18,674 bases of DNA from Pyrinomonadaceae bacterium (GCA_014379075.1 JACMMN010000160.1:1-18674); one strand, 5' to 3'. Numbered from the stretch's first letter, positions 1-7,042 are shown. Notes: a model not told the origin generated them from the sequence alone. Translations and numbers: made by a program.

Positions 1-9
1 AAGTATTTA

Positions 10-29
10 CCACCCGCTGACGCAGGCGG
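10..29. repeat. Imperfect GC-rich hairpin downstream of the MoxR gene
   Basis: The arms CCACCCGC and GCAGGCGG pair at six of eight positions around a TGAC loop. The hairpin starts a few bases beyond the MoxR stop codon, which lies on the minus strand. There is no T-tract in the visible part, so it looks more like a REP-type palindrome than an intrinsic terminator. The left edge of the window prevents seeing what follows. Confidence 0.4.
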
Positions 30-36
30 TTCTGAC

Positions 37-1059
37 TCATATCGGCACGCTTATCTTCTGCAAAATGTCCAGTAAGATCTGCTCGGCTTCGCGTGTTTTA
101 TTTTTCAGGCCGGCGGAGCGTGAATTTATAATGATGCGGTGTGCGAAGCATGGGATGACGAGGCGTTTGATGTCGTCGGCGATGCAGAAATCGCGGCCTT
201 CGATCAGGGCGAGCGCCTGGGCGGAGCGGAAAAGGGCGAGCGTGCCGCGAGGGCTGATGCCGAGTTCGAGCGAATCGGATCTGCGCGTCTGATCCACGAT
301 CTGCAACAGGTAATCCAGCAGCGATTCGTCGAAGCGGACCTGCGACGTGCGTTTTTGGAGTTCGAGAATGTCGGTTTGCGACATCACGGGCTGGACGAAT
401 TCGAGCGGGTTCAGCTCCGTCCGGTCGCGAACTATGCGGCGTTCATCTTCCAGACTTGGATAACCCATATGCAGCCGCAGCATAAAGCGGTCGAGCTGCG
501 ATTCGGGAAGCGGATACGTGCCGTGATGCTCGGACGGATTCTGCGTTGCGATGACCATGAACGGCAGCGGCAGGCGGCGCGATATTCCTTCGACAGTGAC
601 TTGTTCTTCTGCCATCGCCTCTAAAAGCGCCGACTGCGTTTTCGGCGTCGCGCGGTTGATCTCATCGGCGAGAACGACATTAGAGAATATCGGCCCGGCC
701 TTCCATACAAAATCGCTGGTTTGCTGGTTAAAGATCGAAAGCCCGATGACGTCCGAGGGCAGCAGATCCGACGTGAACTGTATACGCTGAATGGAAAGAT
801 CCAAAGCACGCGCCAGTGCATTGGAAAGCGTTGTTTTTCCTATGCCGGGAACGTCTTCAATAAGCAAATGGCCTTTCGCAAACAGTGCGACCAGCGCAAA
901 TTTCACCGTCTCGGCCTTACCTCGGATAACGCTTTCGATAGCGGATTGCAGTTCGCCGATCTTCCCGGCACTGTCCGCATCGATCACGCGGCTGTCGATC
1001 TCTGTTGTGGTTTCGTTGATTATCCAGTCTCTCATTATTGCGGCGGATGTATGATCCAT
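37..1059 (-). CDS. MoxR-family AAA+ ATPase
   Basis: This is a 340-residue cytoplasmic AAA+ ATPase of the MoxR type. Such proteins act as chaperones that help assemble or activate partner proteins, often with von Willebrand A domains. The Walker A region reads EDVPGIGKTT (residues 68-77), with the MoxR-typical replacement of the first glycine. Walker B is VLADEINRA (D132, E133). Sensor 1 is ATQNP (171-175), and the arginine-containing ESQLDRF follows at 186-192. The length fits the family (about 320-340). The start codon lacks a good ribosome binding site; M9 (MRDW) is an alternative. MoxR genes are usually followed by DUF58 and VWA-domain genes, but here that side is cut off by the window edge. 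The family call is secure; the client is unknown. Confidence 0.93.
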   Translation of the reverse strand: MDHTSAAIMRDWIINETTTEIDSRVIDADSAGKIGELQSAIESVIRGKAETVKFALVALFAKGHLLIEDVPGIGKTTLSNALARALDLSIQRIQFTSDLLPSDVIGLSIFNQQTSDFVWKAGPIFSNVVLADEINRATPKTQSALLEAMAEEQVTVEGISRRLPLPFMVIATQNPSEHHGTYPLPESQLDRFMLRLHMGYPSLEDERRIVRDRTELNPLEFVQPVMSQTDILELQKRTSQVRFDESLLDYLLQIVDQTRRSDSLELGISPRGTLALFRSAQALALIEGRDFCIADDIKRLVIPCFAHRIIINSRSAGLKNKTREAEQILLDILQKISVPI

Positions 1060-1078
1060 TTTTATTTTACAGGATTAT

Positions 1079-1095
1079 TGATGCGGCGCGCATCA
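1079..1095. promoter_or_regulatory. 17-bp palindrome upstream of MoxR (possible operator)
   Basis: TGATGCG-GCG-CGCATCA is a perfect inverted repeat with 7-bp arms and a 3-bp spacer. It lies 20 bp upstream of the MoxR start on the opposite strand. Size and position fit a dimeric repressor site or an mRNA leader hairpin. No regulator is encoded nearby, so this is inference from symmetry and position. Confidence 0.3.
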
Positions 1096-1114
1096 TATAA
1101 TTTGCAAATCTCCG

Positions 1115-1209
1115 TCGGAACGCGGGCTGCCAGCCTGCACGATTGCATAGCATAAACAAAATGGTTTACGCCGTAAGGTCTACTTGCAGGCTGGCAGACT
1201 GCGTTCCGG
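1115..1209. repeat. REP-like inverted repeat pair
   Basis: Two 25-bp arms (1115-1139 and 1185-1209) are reverse complements at 22 of 25 positions, separated by 45 bp. Both share a GGAACGC block and a CTGCCAGCCTGCA block; the differences cluster between the blocks. The arms could fold into a long stem in RNA or cruciform DNA. The element sits between the divergent MoxR and prepilin genes. The layout resembles REP/BIME elements, which are mobilised in trans by RAYT transposases; no such gene is in the window. Confidence 0.7.
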
Positions 1210-1210
1210 C

Positions 1211-1240
1211 TTGCATATTTCGGCTGAAACCAACTAAAAT
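1211..1240 (+). promoter_or_regulatory. Candidate weak promoter for the prepilin gene
   Basis: TTGCAT (1211-1216) and TAAAAT (1235-1240) are separated by 18 bp. The -10 matches consensus at five of six positions and the -35 at only three. The predicted transcript would have a leader of about 50 nt before the ATG at 1297. This is a weak call. Confidence 0.25.
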
Positions 1241-1296
1241 TTTGAAACTAAATCGAACAGGTTTCGTGAAAATAACCGTAGGAACTTTCCAAGCAT

Positions 1297-1773
1297 ATGA
1301 AGAATTTAAGGCCCCGTCTAAAAGACCAGCGCGGATTTAACCTGATCGAACTAATGATCGTGATCGCGATCATCGGCCTCCTGATCGGAGTCGGCAGCAT
1401 CGCCTGGGGTGCGATGATCCGGTCCGGTAATGAAGCGGCCGCGATAACGAGCCTTGATCGCATTCGAACCTTTCAAGCGCAGTTTGCTTCGCGTAACCGC
1501 GGGAAATTCGCTACATTTGATCAACTTATAACGGCTGCTGGATTATCGGAAGGATTTGCAGGCGAACGTCCTGTGGTCAATGGCTATATTTACACGCTTA
1601 CAGTAGAAGAATCGTCGGCCAGTAGACCCGGATTCTTTTCGGTTAACGCCGACCCGCAAGTTCCGACAGGCGTGACCGCGACAGGAAGCCGATTTTTCTA
1701 CACCGATTCGTCCATCGGCACAACCAAATCAAACGACACCCAGCCGGCAAAGGCCGAAGACCCATCGCTATAA
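1297..1773 (+). CDS. Type IV prepilin-like protein (prepilin N-methylation motif)
   Basis: The 158-residue protein has a class III-type leader, MKNLRPRLKDQRG, with the predicted prepilin peptidase cut after G13. The mature end begins FNLIELMIVIAIIG, with the essential Glu at mature position 5, followed by the hydrophobic N-terminal helix. The rest is a small globular domain with no cysteine pair and a polar C-terminus. Such proteins are built into type IV pili or type II secretion pseudopili at the inner membrane. No pilus assembly genes (ATPase, PilC, PilQ, prepilin peptidase) are nearby, so major pilin, minor pilin and pseudopilin cannot be told apart. An AGGAA (1280-1284) sits slightly far upstream of the chosen ATG. 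tRNA-Val starts 11 bp after the stop. Confidence 0.85.
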   Translation: MKNLRPRLKDQRGFNLIELMIVIAIIGLLIGVGSIAWGAMIRSGNEAAAITSLDRIRTFQAQFASRNRGKFATFDQLITAAGLSEGFAGERPVVNGYIYTLTVEESSASRPGFFSVNADPQVPTGVTATGSRFFYTDSSIGTTKSNDTQPAKAEDPSL

Positions 1774-1784
1774 ATTTAGATCAG

Positions 1785-1859
1785 GCCGACTTAGCTCAGT
1801 GGTAGAGCACTCGCTTCACACGCGATAGGCCACAAGTTCGAATCTTGTAGTCGGCACCA
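1785..1859 (+). tRNA. tRNA-Val (anticodon CAC)
   Basis: A full cloverleaf can be drawn. The acceptor arms are GCCGACT (1785-1791) and AGTCGGC (1849-1855). The D-arm is GCTC/GAGC. The anticodon loop TTCACAC gives anticodon CAC, which reads GTG (Val). The variable loop is AGGCC, and the T-arm is ACAAG-TTCGAAT-CTTGT. The CCA end is encoded (1857-1859) after discriminator A1856. The first anticodon-stem pair, C1810-T1826, is a mismatch; the other four pairs are sound. A TATAAA (1769-1774) ten bases upstream overlaps the stop codon of the prepilin gene and may be the tRNA -10 box, but no good -35 matches it. Confidence 0.96.
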
Positions 1860-1867
1860 GACGGACA

Positions 1868-1896
1868 CCGGGCATTTGCGAATAGCCCGGTTTTTT
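1868..1896 (+). terminator. Intrinsic terminator after tRNA-Val
   Basis: CCGGGC (1868-1873) pairs perfectly with GCCCGG (1885-1890) and is followed directly by six Ts (1891-1896). It lies nine bases after the tRNA CCA end. It should end the tRNA transcript and any read-through from the prepilin gene. Confidence 0.85.
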
Positions 1897-1974
1897 CGCG
1901 CCTTCCCTCTGCCTAATCCTTCCTATGCCGGTGGCACGGCGCTTGCCAATATACACAAATACGGAGTTTTTCTT

Positions 1975-2562
1975 ATGAAAAGTGTAGGAAAATGTTACAG
2001 CGTACTCTTTCTTGTTATGGCCGCCATTCAGTTTCGTGCGGATGCTCAATCCACCGTGCCTGCAATGGCGGGCCTATCTTCGCAGGATAGAATGACCGTC
2101 GCGGATCTTGAGAAAAGGGTGAGGGAATATACCGAGTTGCGGGAGCGGCTGGAACTCGAGCTTCCAAAACTTTCCAAGGAAGCGACACCCGAACAGATCG
2201 AATCTCACAAAACCGCTCTTCAAAAATCTGTCCTGAACGCCCGGGCGGGATCAAAACACGAAGACGTATTCACGCCCGCCGCTGCGAAAATAATAAGAAC
2301 GATAATCAAATCCGGGTTTAAGGGCGACGACCGCGCGGATTTGCGGAAGACGGTTTTGGAAGCGGAAAACAAAGGCATTCCGCTAAAGATCAACATTCCG
2401 TACCCGGAAGATAAGGAATTTGTCGAGATGTCGCCCACTCTGCTGCAGGCGCTCCCAAAATTGCCAAAGCAGCTAAGATATCGCTTCGCTGGACGCAATA
2501 TGCTGCTTGTCGACAGAGAAAATGGCCTGATCGTCGATTATATGACAAATGCTATTCCGTAG
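1975..2562 (+). CDS. Secreted protein of unknown function
   Basis: I do not recognise this family. The reading frame is open from 1876, but that part overlaps the tRNA terminator. The ATG at 1975 is preferred because ACGGAG (1961-1966) lies eight bases upstream and it yields a clean signal peptide (MKSVGKCYSVLFLVMAAIQ, cleavage likely near ADA-QST). The result is a 195-residue exported protein. Its first half is charged and helical (DLEKRVREYTELRERLELEL), possibly coiled coil. The second half contains KINIPYPEDKEF and a C-terminal stretch YRFAGRNMLLVDRENGLIVD. No cysteines or enzyme motifs are visible in the mature part. The next gene begins directly after the stop, so the two are probably co-transcribed and may act together outside the cytoplasm. 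Confidence 0.75.
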   Translation: MKSVGKCYSVLFLVMAAIQFRADAQSTVPAMAGLSSQDRMTVADLEKRVREYTELRERLELELPKLSKEATPEQIESHKTALQKSVLNARAGSKHEDVFTPAAAKIIRTIIKSGFKGDDRADLRKTVLEAENKGIPLKINIPYPEDKEFVEMSPTLLQALPKLPKQLRYRFAGRNMLLVDRENGLIVDYMTNAIP

Positions 2563-2586
2563 ATGGACAGGAACAAGGGGTGGGTA

Positions 2587-3474
2587 ATGAGAAGATTTTT
2601 CAATGTTTTGTTGGCAACAGCATTAGTATTTTGCATTCGGCCGATCCTGATCGCTCAGACGACCGCGGCCGCACAGTCTCCCGCCGGGCCGCTTCTGTCC
2701 TTGCCGCTTCGCGACGCTTCGATCCGCTTTCTCGTGATCGGTGATACCGGCCGGGGAAACAGCGAACAGTATGAGCTTGGCCGCGTGATGTTTAATTACC
2801 ATTCTCTCTTTCGCTACGACAGTGTGCTTATGACGGGCGATAACATCTACGGGAAGGAAACAGCCGATGATATGAAGAAAAAGTTTGAGGACGCGTACAG
2901 GCCGATTCTCGACGCGGGCGTGAAATTTTACGCCGCGCTCGGCAATCACGACGAGTCCAATCAGCGATTTTATGAATATTTTAATATGAAGGGCGAGGAA
3001 TATTACCGATTCGAAAAGAACGGTGTCGCTTTTTATTCGCTGAACAGCAATTACATGGACAAACGCCAGATCGACTGGATGGAAACGGAATTTGCTAAGG
3101 ACAAGTCAAAATGGAAGATCGTCTTCTTACATCACCCGCCATACTCGTCCGGTGAAAAGCATGGTTCTGCTGACAGCATTCGTGAGACAGTCGAACCGAT
3201 CTTTTTGAAACACGGGGTCGACGTTGTTTTTGCGGGACACGAACACTTTTACGAACGCATTAAACCGCAAAAAGGAATTTATTATTTTATTTCCGGGGCT
3301 GGCGGCCAGATCCGCAAGGGCAACGTAAAGGAACGGTCGCCGCTGACGGAAAAGGCTTTTGATTCGGACCTGTCGTTTATGCTTGTCGAGATAACCGGCG
3401 ACGAAATGCATTATCAGGTGATCTCGCGAGCCTCCGCGACTGTGGATTCAGGTATGATCACGCGTACGAATTAA
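2587..3474 (+). CDS. Secreted metallophosphoesterase, purple acid phosphatase-like
   Basis: This is an exported two-metal phosphoesterase. The frame is open from an ATG at 2563, but the ATG at 2587 has a good AAGGGG (2575-2580) six bases upstream and starts a typical signal peptide (MRRFFNVLLATALVFC). The protein is then 295 residues. All metal-binding motifs of the calcineurin-like fold appear in order: GDTGRG (D53), GDNIYG (D85, Y88), GNHDE (N120, H121), FLHHPPYSS (H182/H183) and AGHEHFYER (H218, H220). The tyrosine in GDNIY matches the iron-ligand tyrosine of purple/tartrate-resistant acid phosphatases, which suggests that subgroup. The natural substrate is unknown; phosphate scavenging from periplasmic phosphomonoesters is likely. 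It directly follows the secreted protein ending at 2562. Confidence 0.92.
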   Translation: MRRFFNVLLATALVFCIRPILIAQTTAAAQSPAGPLLSLPLRDASIRFLVIGDTGRGNSEQYELGRVMFNYHSLFRYDSVLMTGDNIYGKETADDMKKKFEDAYRPILDAGVKFYAALGNHDESNQRFYEYFNMKGEEYYRFEKNGVAFYSLNSNYMDKRQIDWMETEFAKDKSKWKIVFLHHPPYSSGEKHGSADSIRETVEPIFLKHGVDVVFAGHEHFYERIKPQKGIYYFISGAGGQIRKGNVKERSPLTEKAFDSDLSFMLVEITGDEMHYQVISRASATVDSGMITRTN

Positions 3475-3478
3475 ATCT

Positions 3479-3512
3479 AAAAAAAGCACCTCCAACCGGA
3501 GATGCCTTTTTG
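3479..3512. terminator. Bidirectional intrinsic terminator
   Basis: GCACCTCC and GGAGATGC pair at seven of eight positions around an AACC loop (3486-3505). There is an A-tract on the left and a T-tract on the right, so it works on both strands. It sits exactly between the convergent phosphoesterase gene (plus) and the small secreted-protein gene (minus). Confidence 0.85.
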
Positions 3513-3530
3513 TTTTGTATTAGTACCAAA

Positions 3531-3755
3531 TTATACCATATCGTGAACGATCTTTTTTCCGGTCACGAAGTAACTCATGCCCGGTTTCTTAGGCTTATCT
3601 TCCTTTGGCGGTTTGGGCTTCTTGTCGCCAGGATTGATAACCGGCGGCTTCTCCTTTGGCGGTTTTTGCTGATTACTATTCTTCTGCGCCGATACCGCGA
3701 GCGTCAGCCCGGCTATCGCCACAAAAGTAAAAATTAATTGTCTTAAAATCTTCAT
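3531..3755 (-). CDS. Small secreted Lys/Pro-rich protein
   Basis: This is a 74-residue protein with a clear signal peptide (MKILRQLIFTFVAIAGLTLAVSA, cleavage near SAQ-K). A low-complexity, strongly basic mature segment follows, with repeated PPKEK/PPKED/KKPKPP units, and it ends in MSYFVTGKKIVHDMV. A GAGGA lies about 11 bases upstream of the start. Gene status is supported by the signal peptide, the biased composition and the terminator placed correctly for it at 3479-3512. No family is recognised. The exposed cationic, proline-rich chain could bind cell wall, nucleic acid or another polyanion, but that is speculation. Confidence 0.7.
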   Translation of the reverse strand: MKILRQLIFTFVAIAGLTLAVSAQKNSNQQKPPKEKPPVINPGDKKPKPPKEDKPKKPGMSYFVTGKKIVHDMV

Positions 3756-3998
3756 TTATCTACGTATCCTCTTTCCTTTTTAACTCACGCAAACGGGGAA
3801 GAAGGAAAGTGCGTCGCTTATCTTACTGCAATAGGAATGCCAAAGACATGTTTAAGACGCAAATCGCCTGTATATGGTTGGAAACCTTTATCGACACCCG
3901 GCAAAGTTCTTTACAAAACTTTACGATTTCCGTTATTGTCATACGAAATCGTGGATTCGCCAAACCATTCCGCCAAAAATTTGCCTAAAATACCTGCA

Positions 3999-4027
3999 TT
4001 GACTATACAAAACCGCTTAACTACAAT
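3999..4027 (+). promoter_or_regulatory. Sigma70-like promoter for the TspO-like gene
   Basis: TTGACT (3999-4004) and TACAAT (4022-4027) are separated by exactly 17 bp, a near-consensus pair. The predicted transcription start, around 4033-4036, falls within a few bases of the ATG at 4037. The mRNA would be leaderless or nearly so. The rest of the gap 3756-3998 shows nothing I can name. Confidence 0.65.
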
Positions 4028-4036
4028 TACTGGACT

Positions 4037-4798
4037 ATGACAGAAAATGCTTCTGGTACAGACAAATTTAGAGCGGTGCTCGTTTTGGCTGCGACAATTG
4101 GCATGATCGCCTTTAACTGGCTGGCGGCGGCGGGTAATGTCGGCGGTGTCACTCCGGAGGCAGTTTCGAATCGATATCCGACCTTGATCACACCGGCCGG
4201 ATACGCCTTCGCTATCTGGAGCCTGATCTATCTGGGAATGGCCGCATTTAGCATTTATCAACTGATTCCCGCCAACATTTTCCGGTTTCGAAGCATCCGC
4301 TCGCTATATATTACAAGCTGTGCCCTGAATTGCGCATGGATATTTTTCTGGCACGGCGATCAGATAGCTATCTGTCTGGCCATAATTACCGCCTTGCTCG
4401 TGACGCTACTGCTAATAGCAAGCAAACTCCGTGTCAACGAATCGGTCGGAGAGACGTGGGCCGCGAAAGTTCCTTTTGGCATCTATGCCGGCTGGGTTAC
4501 TGCGGCAACGCTTGTGAATTTTGCCGTTCTTCTCGTTTATTTGAATGTACAAATGTCCAGGGGCATGGCGACGATCCTGGCTGTTGCTTTGATCCTTTTT
4601 GCCGCCTTAATGGGCGTGCTGATCCGGATAAAACTTGCAAATTACGTGTATCCTTTGGCGATAGCTTGGGCGTTGACCGCAATCGCTGTAAAACAAAGCG
4701 GGCAGACATCGATCGTAGTTGCCGCCGCCGCAGGGGTCATCGCCTGCCTGATCGCATGCCTTTCGTTGGTGATGAACCTGAGATCTTCGCAAACATGA
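4037..4798 (+). CDS. TspO/MBR-like (tryptophan-rich sensory protein-type) membrane protein
   Basis: This is a 253-residue, very hydrophobic integral membrane protein with about seven or eight membrane segments. The motif ITPAGYAFAIWSLIYLG (about residues 51-67) matches the P-x-G-Y-x-F-x-x-W-x-x-I-Y signature of the longer bacterial relatives of TspO, which bind tetrapyrroles or related ligands in the membrane. Further family-like segments are WIFFWHGDQ and FGIYAGWVTAATLVNFAVL. It is longer than classical TspO (about 160 residues) and lacks most of its tryptophans, so ligand binding cannot be assumed. The start is fixed by the first membrane helix and the promoter; there is no ribosome binding site. 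Its stop is one base before the aroDE start, so the two are probably translationally linked. Confidence 0.75.
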   Translation: MTENASGTDKFRAVLVLAATIGMIAFNWLAAAGNVGGVTPEAVSNRYPTLITPAGYAFAIWSLIYLGMAAFSIYQLIPANIFRFRSIRSLYITSCALNCAWIFFWHGDQIAICLAIITALLVTLLLIASKLRVNESVGETWAAKVPFGIYAGWVTAATLVNFAVLLVYLNVQMSRGMATILAVALILFAALMGVLIRIKLANYVYPLAIAWALTAIAVKQSGQTSIVVAAAAGVIACLIACLSLVMNLRSSQT

Positions 4799-4799
4799 C

Positions 4800-6317
4800 A
4801 TGAACAACGGAAACATCTGCGTCTCGGTATGCACGGCAAATGGCGGCGAACTTTCCGGACAGATCAAGAAGGCCGAAGAATTTGCGGATGTGATCGAGGT
4901 TCGTTTCGACTGCATGGAGCCTCAGGATATCGTGCCCTCATTCGCACTTCTCGATTCGGTAAAGCCTGTACTTCTCACTTTTCGCCCAAAAGAACACGGC
5001 GGAAATGCGGATGTGAATCTGCCCGGCCGCATAGGGTTTTGGATGACGTTCGTTAGGGACGGCGTGCCCGACGAGGAAAAGATATGGTTCGATAACGAGC
5101 CCGATCTGGCAAATATCCTTCAATGGCTGCCCGGATGCACCGTGATCAGGTCGTTTCATGATTTTTCGGGCGTGCCGGATGATCTCGACGCTCTCTTTGA
5201 CACGCTTTCCGCCAAAGGCGACGTCGTTAAGATCGCCTGCAGCGTCGATACGATAACTAATGCCATTCCCATCTGGAAACTACTCGAACGGGCCAGATCC
5301 GAACAGAAGCTATATATCCCGATCGCGATGGGTGAAGCCGGTAAATGGACACGAATTCTGGGGCTGGCTCACGGGGCGTTTATGACGTATGCCTCGCTCG
5401 ATGCGGGAAGCGAGACCGCGCCGGGACAAATTACGGCCCGGGACATGGCCGATATTTACCGCGTCAAGGAACTCGACGAAAACACAGGAGTCTACGGCAT
5501 TGTCGGAGGCAATACCGGCTACTCGGTTTCGCCGTTCATGCACAACGCGGCATTTAGATCGCAGAAAATGAACGCGGTTTTTGTTCCGCTTCAAGTTAGC
5601 GATCTGGACGAATTTATGCTCCGGATGGTAAAACCAGACACCCGCGAGGTCGAACTCAATTTCAAAGGCTTTTCCGTCACGAACCCTCACAAACGATCGA
5701 TAATGCGGCATCTCGATTTTATAGATGAGACTGCAGCCGCGATCGGCGCGGTCAACACCGTGAAGATCGAAGACGGCAAATTTTACGGATACAATACCGA
5801 TGCTCCCGGCTTTATCGAACCCCTGATCAACCGGTTTGGAGATTTGAAAGGTGCCCGCGTAGCAATTTTCGGCGCGGGCGGAGCGGCGCGGGCATGTATT
5901 TATGCGTTAAAACAGGAAGGCTCTGACCTTACTCTTATCGCCCGTGATCCGCAAAAAGCAAAAAAACTATCCGGCGAATTCGATATCCGCTTTCACCATC
6001 TGACCACAGGCCGCCGTCTGCCGGCCTCCGCATTTGATATCATCGTAAATGCAACGCCGCTTGGCACTGCCGGCGATTTGGAGAATGAATCCATCGTCAC
6101 CGCCGAGCAGTTCAATGGAGTGAGGCTCGTATATGACCTGATATACAATCCGCCGGAAACGCGCCTGATGCGTGAAGCCACGGCGGCAAATGTTCCGGTC
6201 ATCGGCGGGCTCGAAATGCTGATAGCTCAAGGAGCGAGGCAGTTTAAGATCTGGACCGGCTTGGACGCTCCGTTAAGGGAAATGAGCGGCGGCGTTAGGA
6301 GCCGACTCGGTTTATAA
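4800..6317 (+). CDS. aroDE: Bifunctional 3-dehydroquinate dehydratase (type I) / shikimate dehydrogenase
   Basis: This 505-residue fusion performs steps three and four of the cytoplasmic shikimate pathway. The N-terminal half (about 1-220) is type I dehydroquinase: EVRFD (E33, R35), FRPKEHGG (R62), catalytic SFHDF (H120), Schiff-base lysine in VKIAC (K144), KWTRI (R185) and SETAPGQ (Q210). The C-terminal half (about 230-505) is AroE: YSVSP-MHN (S242, S244), SVTNPHK (catalytic K298), AVNT (N319), NTD (D334), the NADP-binding GAGGAAR (358-364), NATPLGT and a final GGLEMLIAQGARQF. Both sets of catalytic residues are intact. The usual P-x-x-H-S before SxSP is N-T-G-Y-S here. Similar fusions are known from plants, chlamydiae and planctomycetes. 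It starts one base after the TspO-like stop, with no clear Shine-Dalgarno. Confidence 0.96.
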   Translation: MNNGNICVSVCTANGGELSGQIKKAEEFADVIEVRFDCMEPQDIVPSFALLDSVKPVLLTFRPKEHGGNADVNLPGRIGFWMTFVRDGVPDEEKIWFDNEPDLANILQWLPGCTVIRSFHDFSGVPDDLDALFDTLSAKGDVVKIACSVDTITNAIPIWKLLERARSEQKLYIPIAMGEAGKWTRILGLAHGAFMTYASLDAGSETAPGQITARDMADIYRVKELDENTGVYGIVGGNTGYSVSPFMHNAAFRSQKMNAVFVPLQVSDLDEFMLRMVKPDTREVELNFKGFSVTNPHKRSIMRHLDFIDETAAAIGAVNTVKIEDGKFYGYNTDAPGFIEPLINRFGDLKGARVAIFGAGGAARACIYALKQEGSDLTLIARDPQKAKKLSGEFDIRFHHLTTGRRLPASAFDIIVNATPLGTAGDLENESIVTAEQFNGVRLVYDLIYNPPETRLMREATAANVPVIGGLEMLIAQGARQFKIWTGLDAPLREMSGGVRSRLGL

Positions 6318-6325
6318 GGAAAAAT

Positions 6326-7042
6326 ATGCAGCCCGAAGCTTTAAATTGTCCCAACTGCGGCGGAGCCGTAACGAGCGATAAAACTCAGTGCGAGTTCTGC
6401 CGGTCAAGGCTCAAGACCGTCGGATGTTCCGCGTGCTTGAGACTTATGTTTCTCGGAACCGAGTTTTGCGGTCATTGCGGAGCAAAATCCGTGAAGGCTG
6501 AGATTTTTACGGACGAAAATGTGGGAAAATGCCCGCGATGCAACATCGATCTGCATGCGGTCAAGATCAACGCCACGCAGATCCGCGAATGTACCCGGTG
6601 CGGCGGTTTTTGGTCCGGTATTGAAAAATTTGAAGATCTTTGCGCAAGCAAAGAGCAGCAATCCGCTGTATTGAGCTTTATCGGAAAGCGAATCGAGGAA
6701 GTGAGGCCGTCACCCGTGAGCTATGTTCCCTGCCCGGATTGCAGGGAACTTATGAACCGCAGCAATTTCGCTAAAACTTCTGGTGTCATCATCGATCTGT
6801 GCAAAAAACACGGCGTATGGTTCGACGCGGAGGAATTGCCGAAGATCATCGATTTTATAAATTCGGGAGGAATGGCCAGAGCACGTGAAAAAGAACGGGT
6901 CGCAATCGAGGAAGAGAGGAAAGCCCTTCGCGACGAACAGCGGCGGCAAAACGTTCAGGATCAGAGAAGCGGCATCAACAATTCTTGGGAAACGGACGTT
7001 GAATCGCCGCTTACAAAGTTCGTGAACTTATTCTTCGGCTAG
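6326..7042 (+). CDS. Multi-zinc-ribbon protein with two zf-TFIIB domains
   Basis: This 238-residue protein has four metal-binding knuckle sets. Two are simple zinc ribbons (C8-C11/C22-C25 and C34-C37/C48-C51). The other two are of the zf-TFIIB type: CPRC-CTRCGGFW (C69, C72, C89, C92) and CPDC-CKKHGVWFD (C136, C139, C159, H162). The G-x-W-F/L-D ending of the last two is diagnostic for that family, whose function is not known. A charged helix (about 185-215, rich in E, R, K, Q) follows and may be coiled coil. AAGGA (6317-6321) sits five bases before the ATG. It lies eight bases after aroDE and 17 before the ThiF-like gene, in a probable operon. Confidence 0.85.
   Translation: MQPEALNCPNCGGAVTSDKTQCEFCRSRLKTVGCSACLRLMFLGTEFCGHCGAKSVKAEIFTDENVGKCPRCNIDLHAVKINATQIRECTRCGGFWSGIEKFEDLCASKEQQSAVLSFIGKRIEEVRPSPVSYVPCPDCRELMNRSNFAKTSGVIIDLCKKHGVWFDAEELPKIIDFINSGGMARAREKERVAIEEERKALRDEQRRQNVQDQRSGINNSWETDVESPLTKFVNLFFG

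Noticed and set aside
1785..1859. Broken tRNA because of the C1810-T1826 mismatch
   Set aside because: All other stems, the T-loop, the anticodon loop and the CCA end are intact. A single mismatch at the top of the anticodon stem is tolerable.
1785..1896. Integration site (att) of a mobile element at tRNA-Val
   Set aside because: No integrase gene, no direct repeat of the tRNA 3' end and no change in gene style is visible on either side.
1876..1974. N-terminal extension of the secreted protein starting at 1976-2562
   Set aside because: It would start inside the tRNA terminator hairpin. The ATG at 1975 has a good Shine-Dalgarno and begins a proper signal peptide.
3911..4261. 116-codon minus-strand frame over the TspO-like promoter and gene start
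   Set aside because: It overlaps a near-consensus promoter and a conserved membrane protein on the plus strand, and has no recognisable content.
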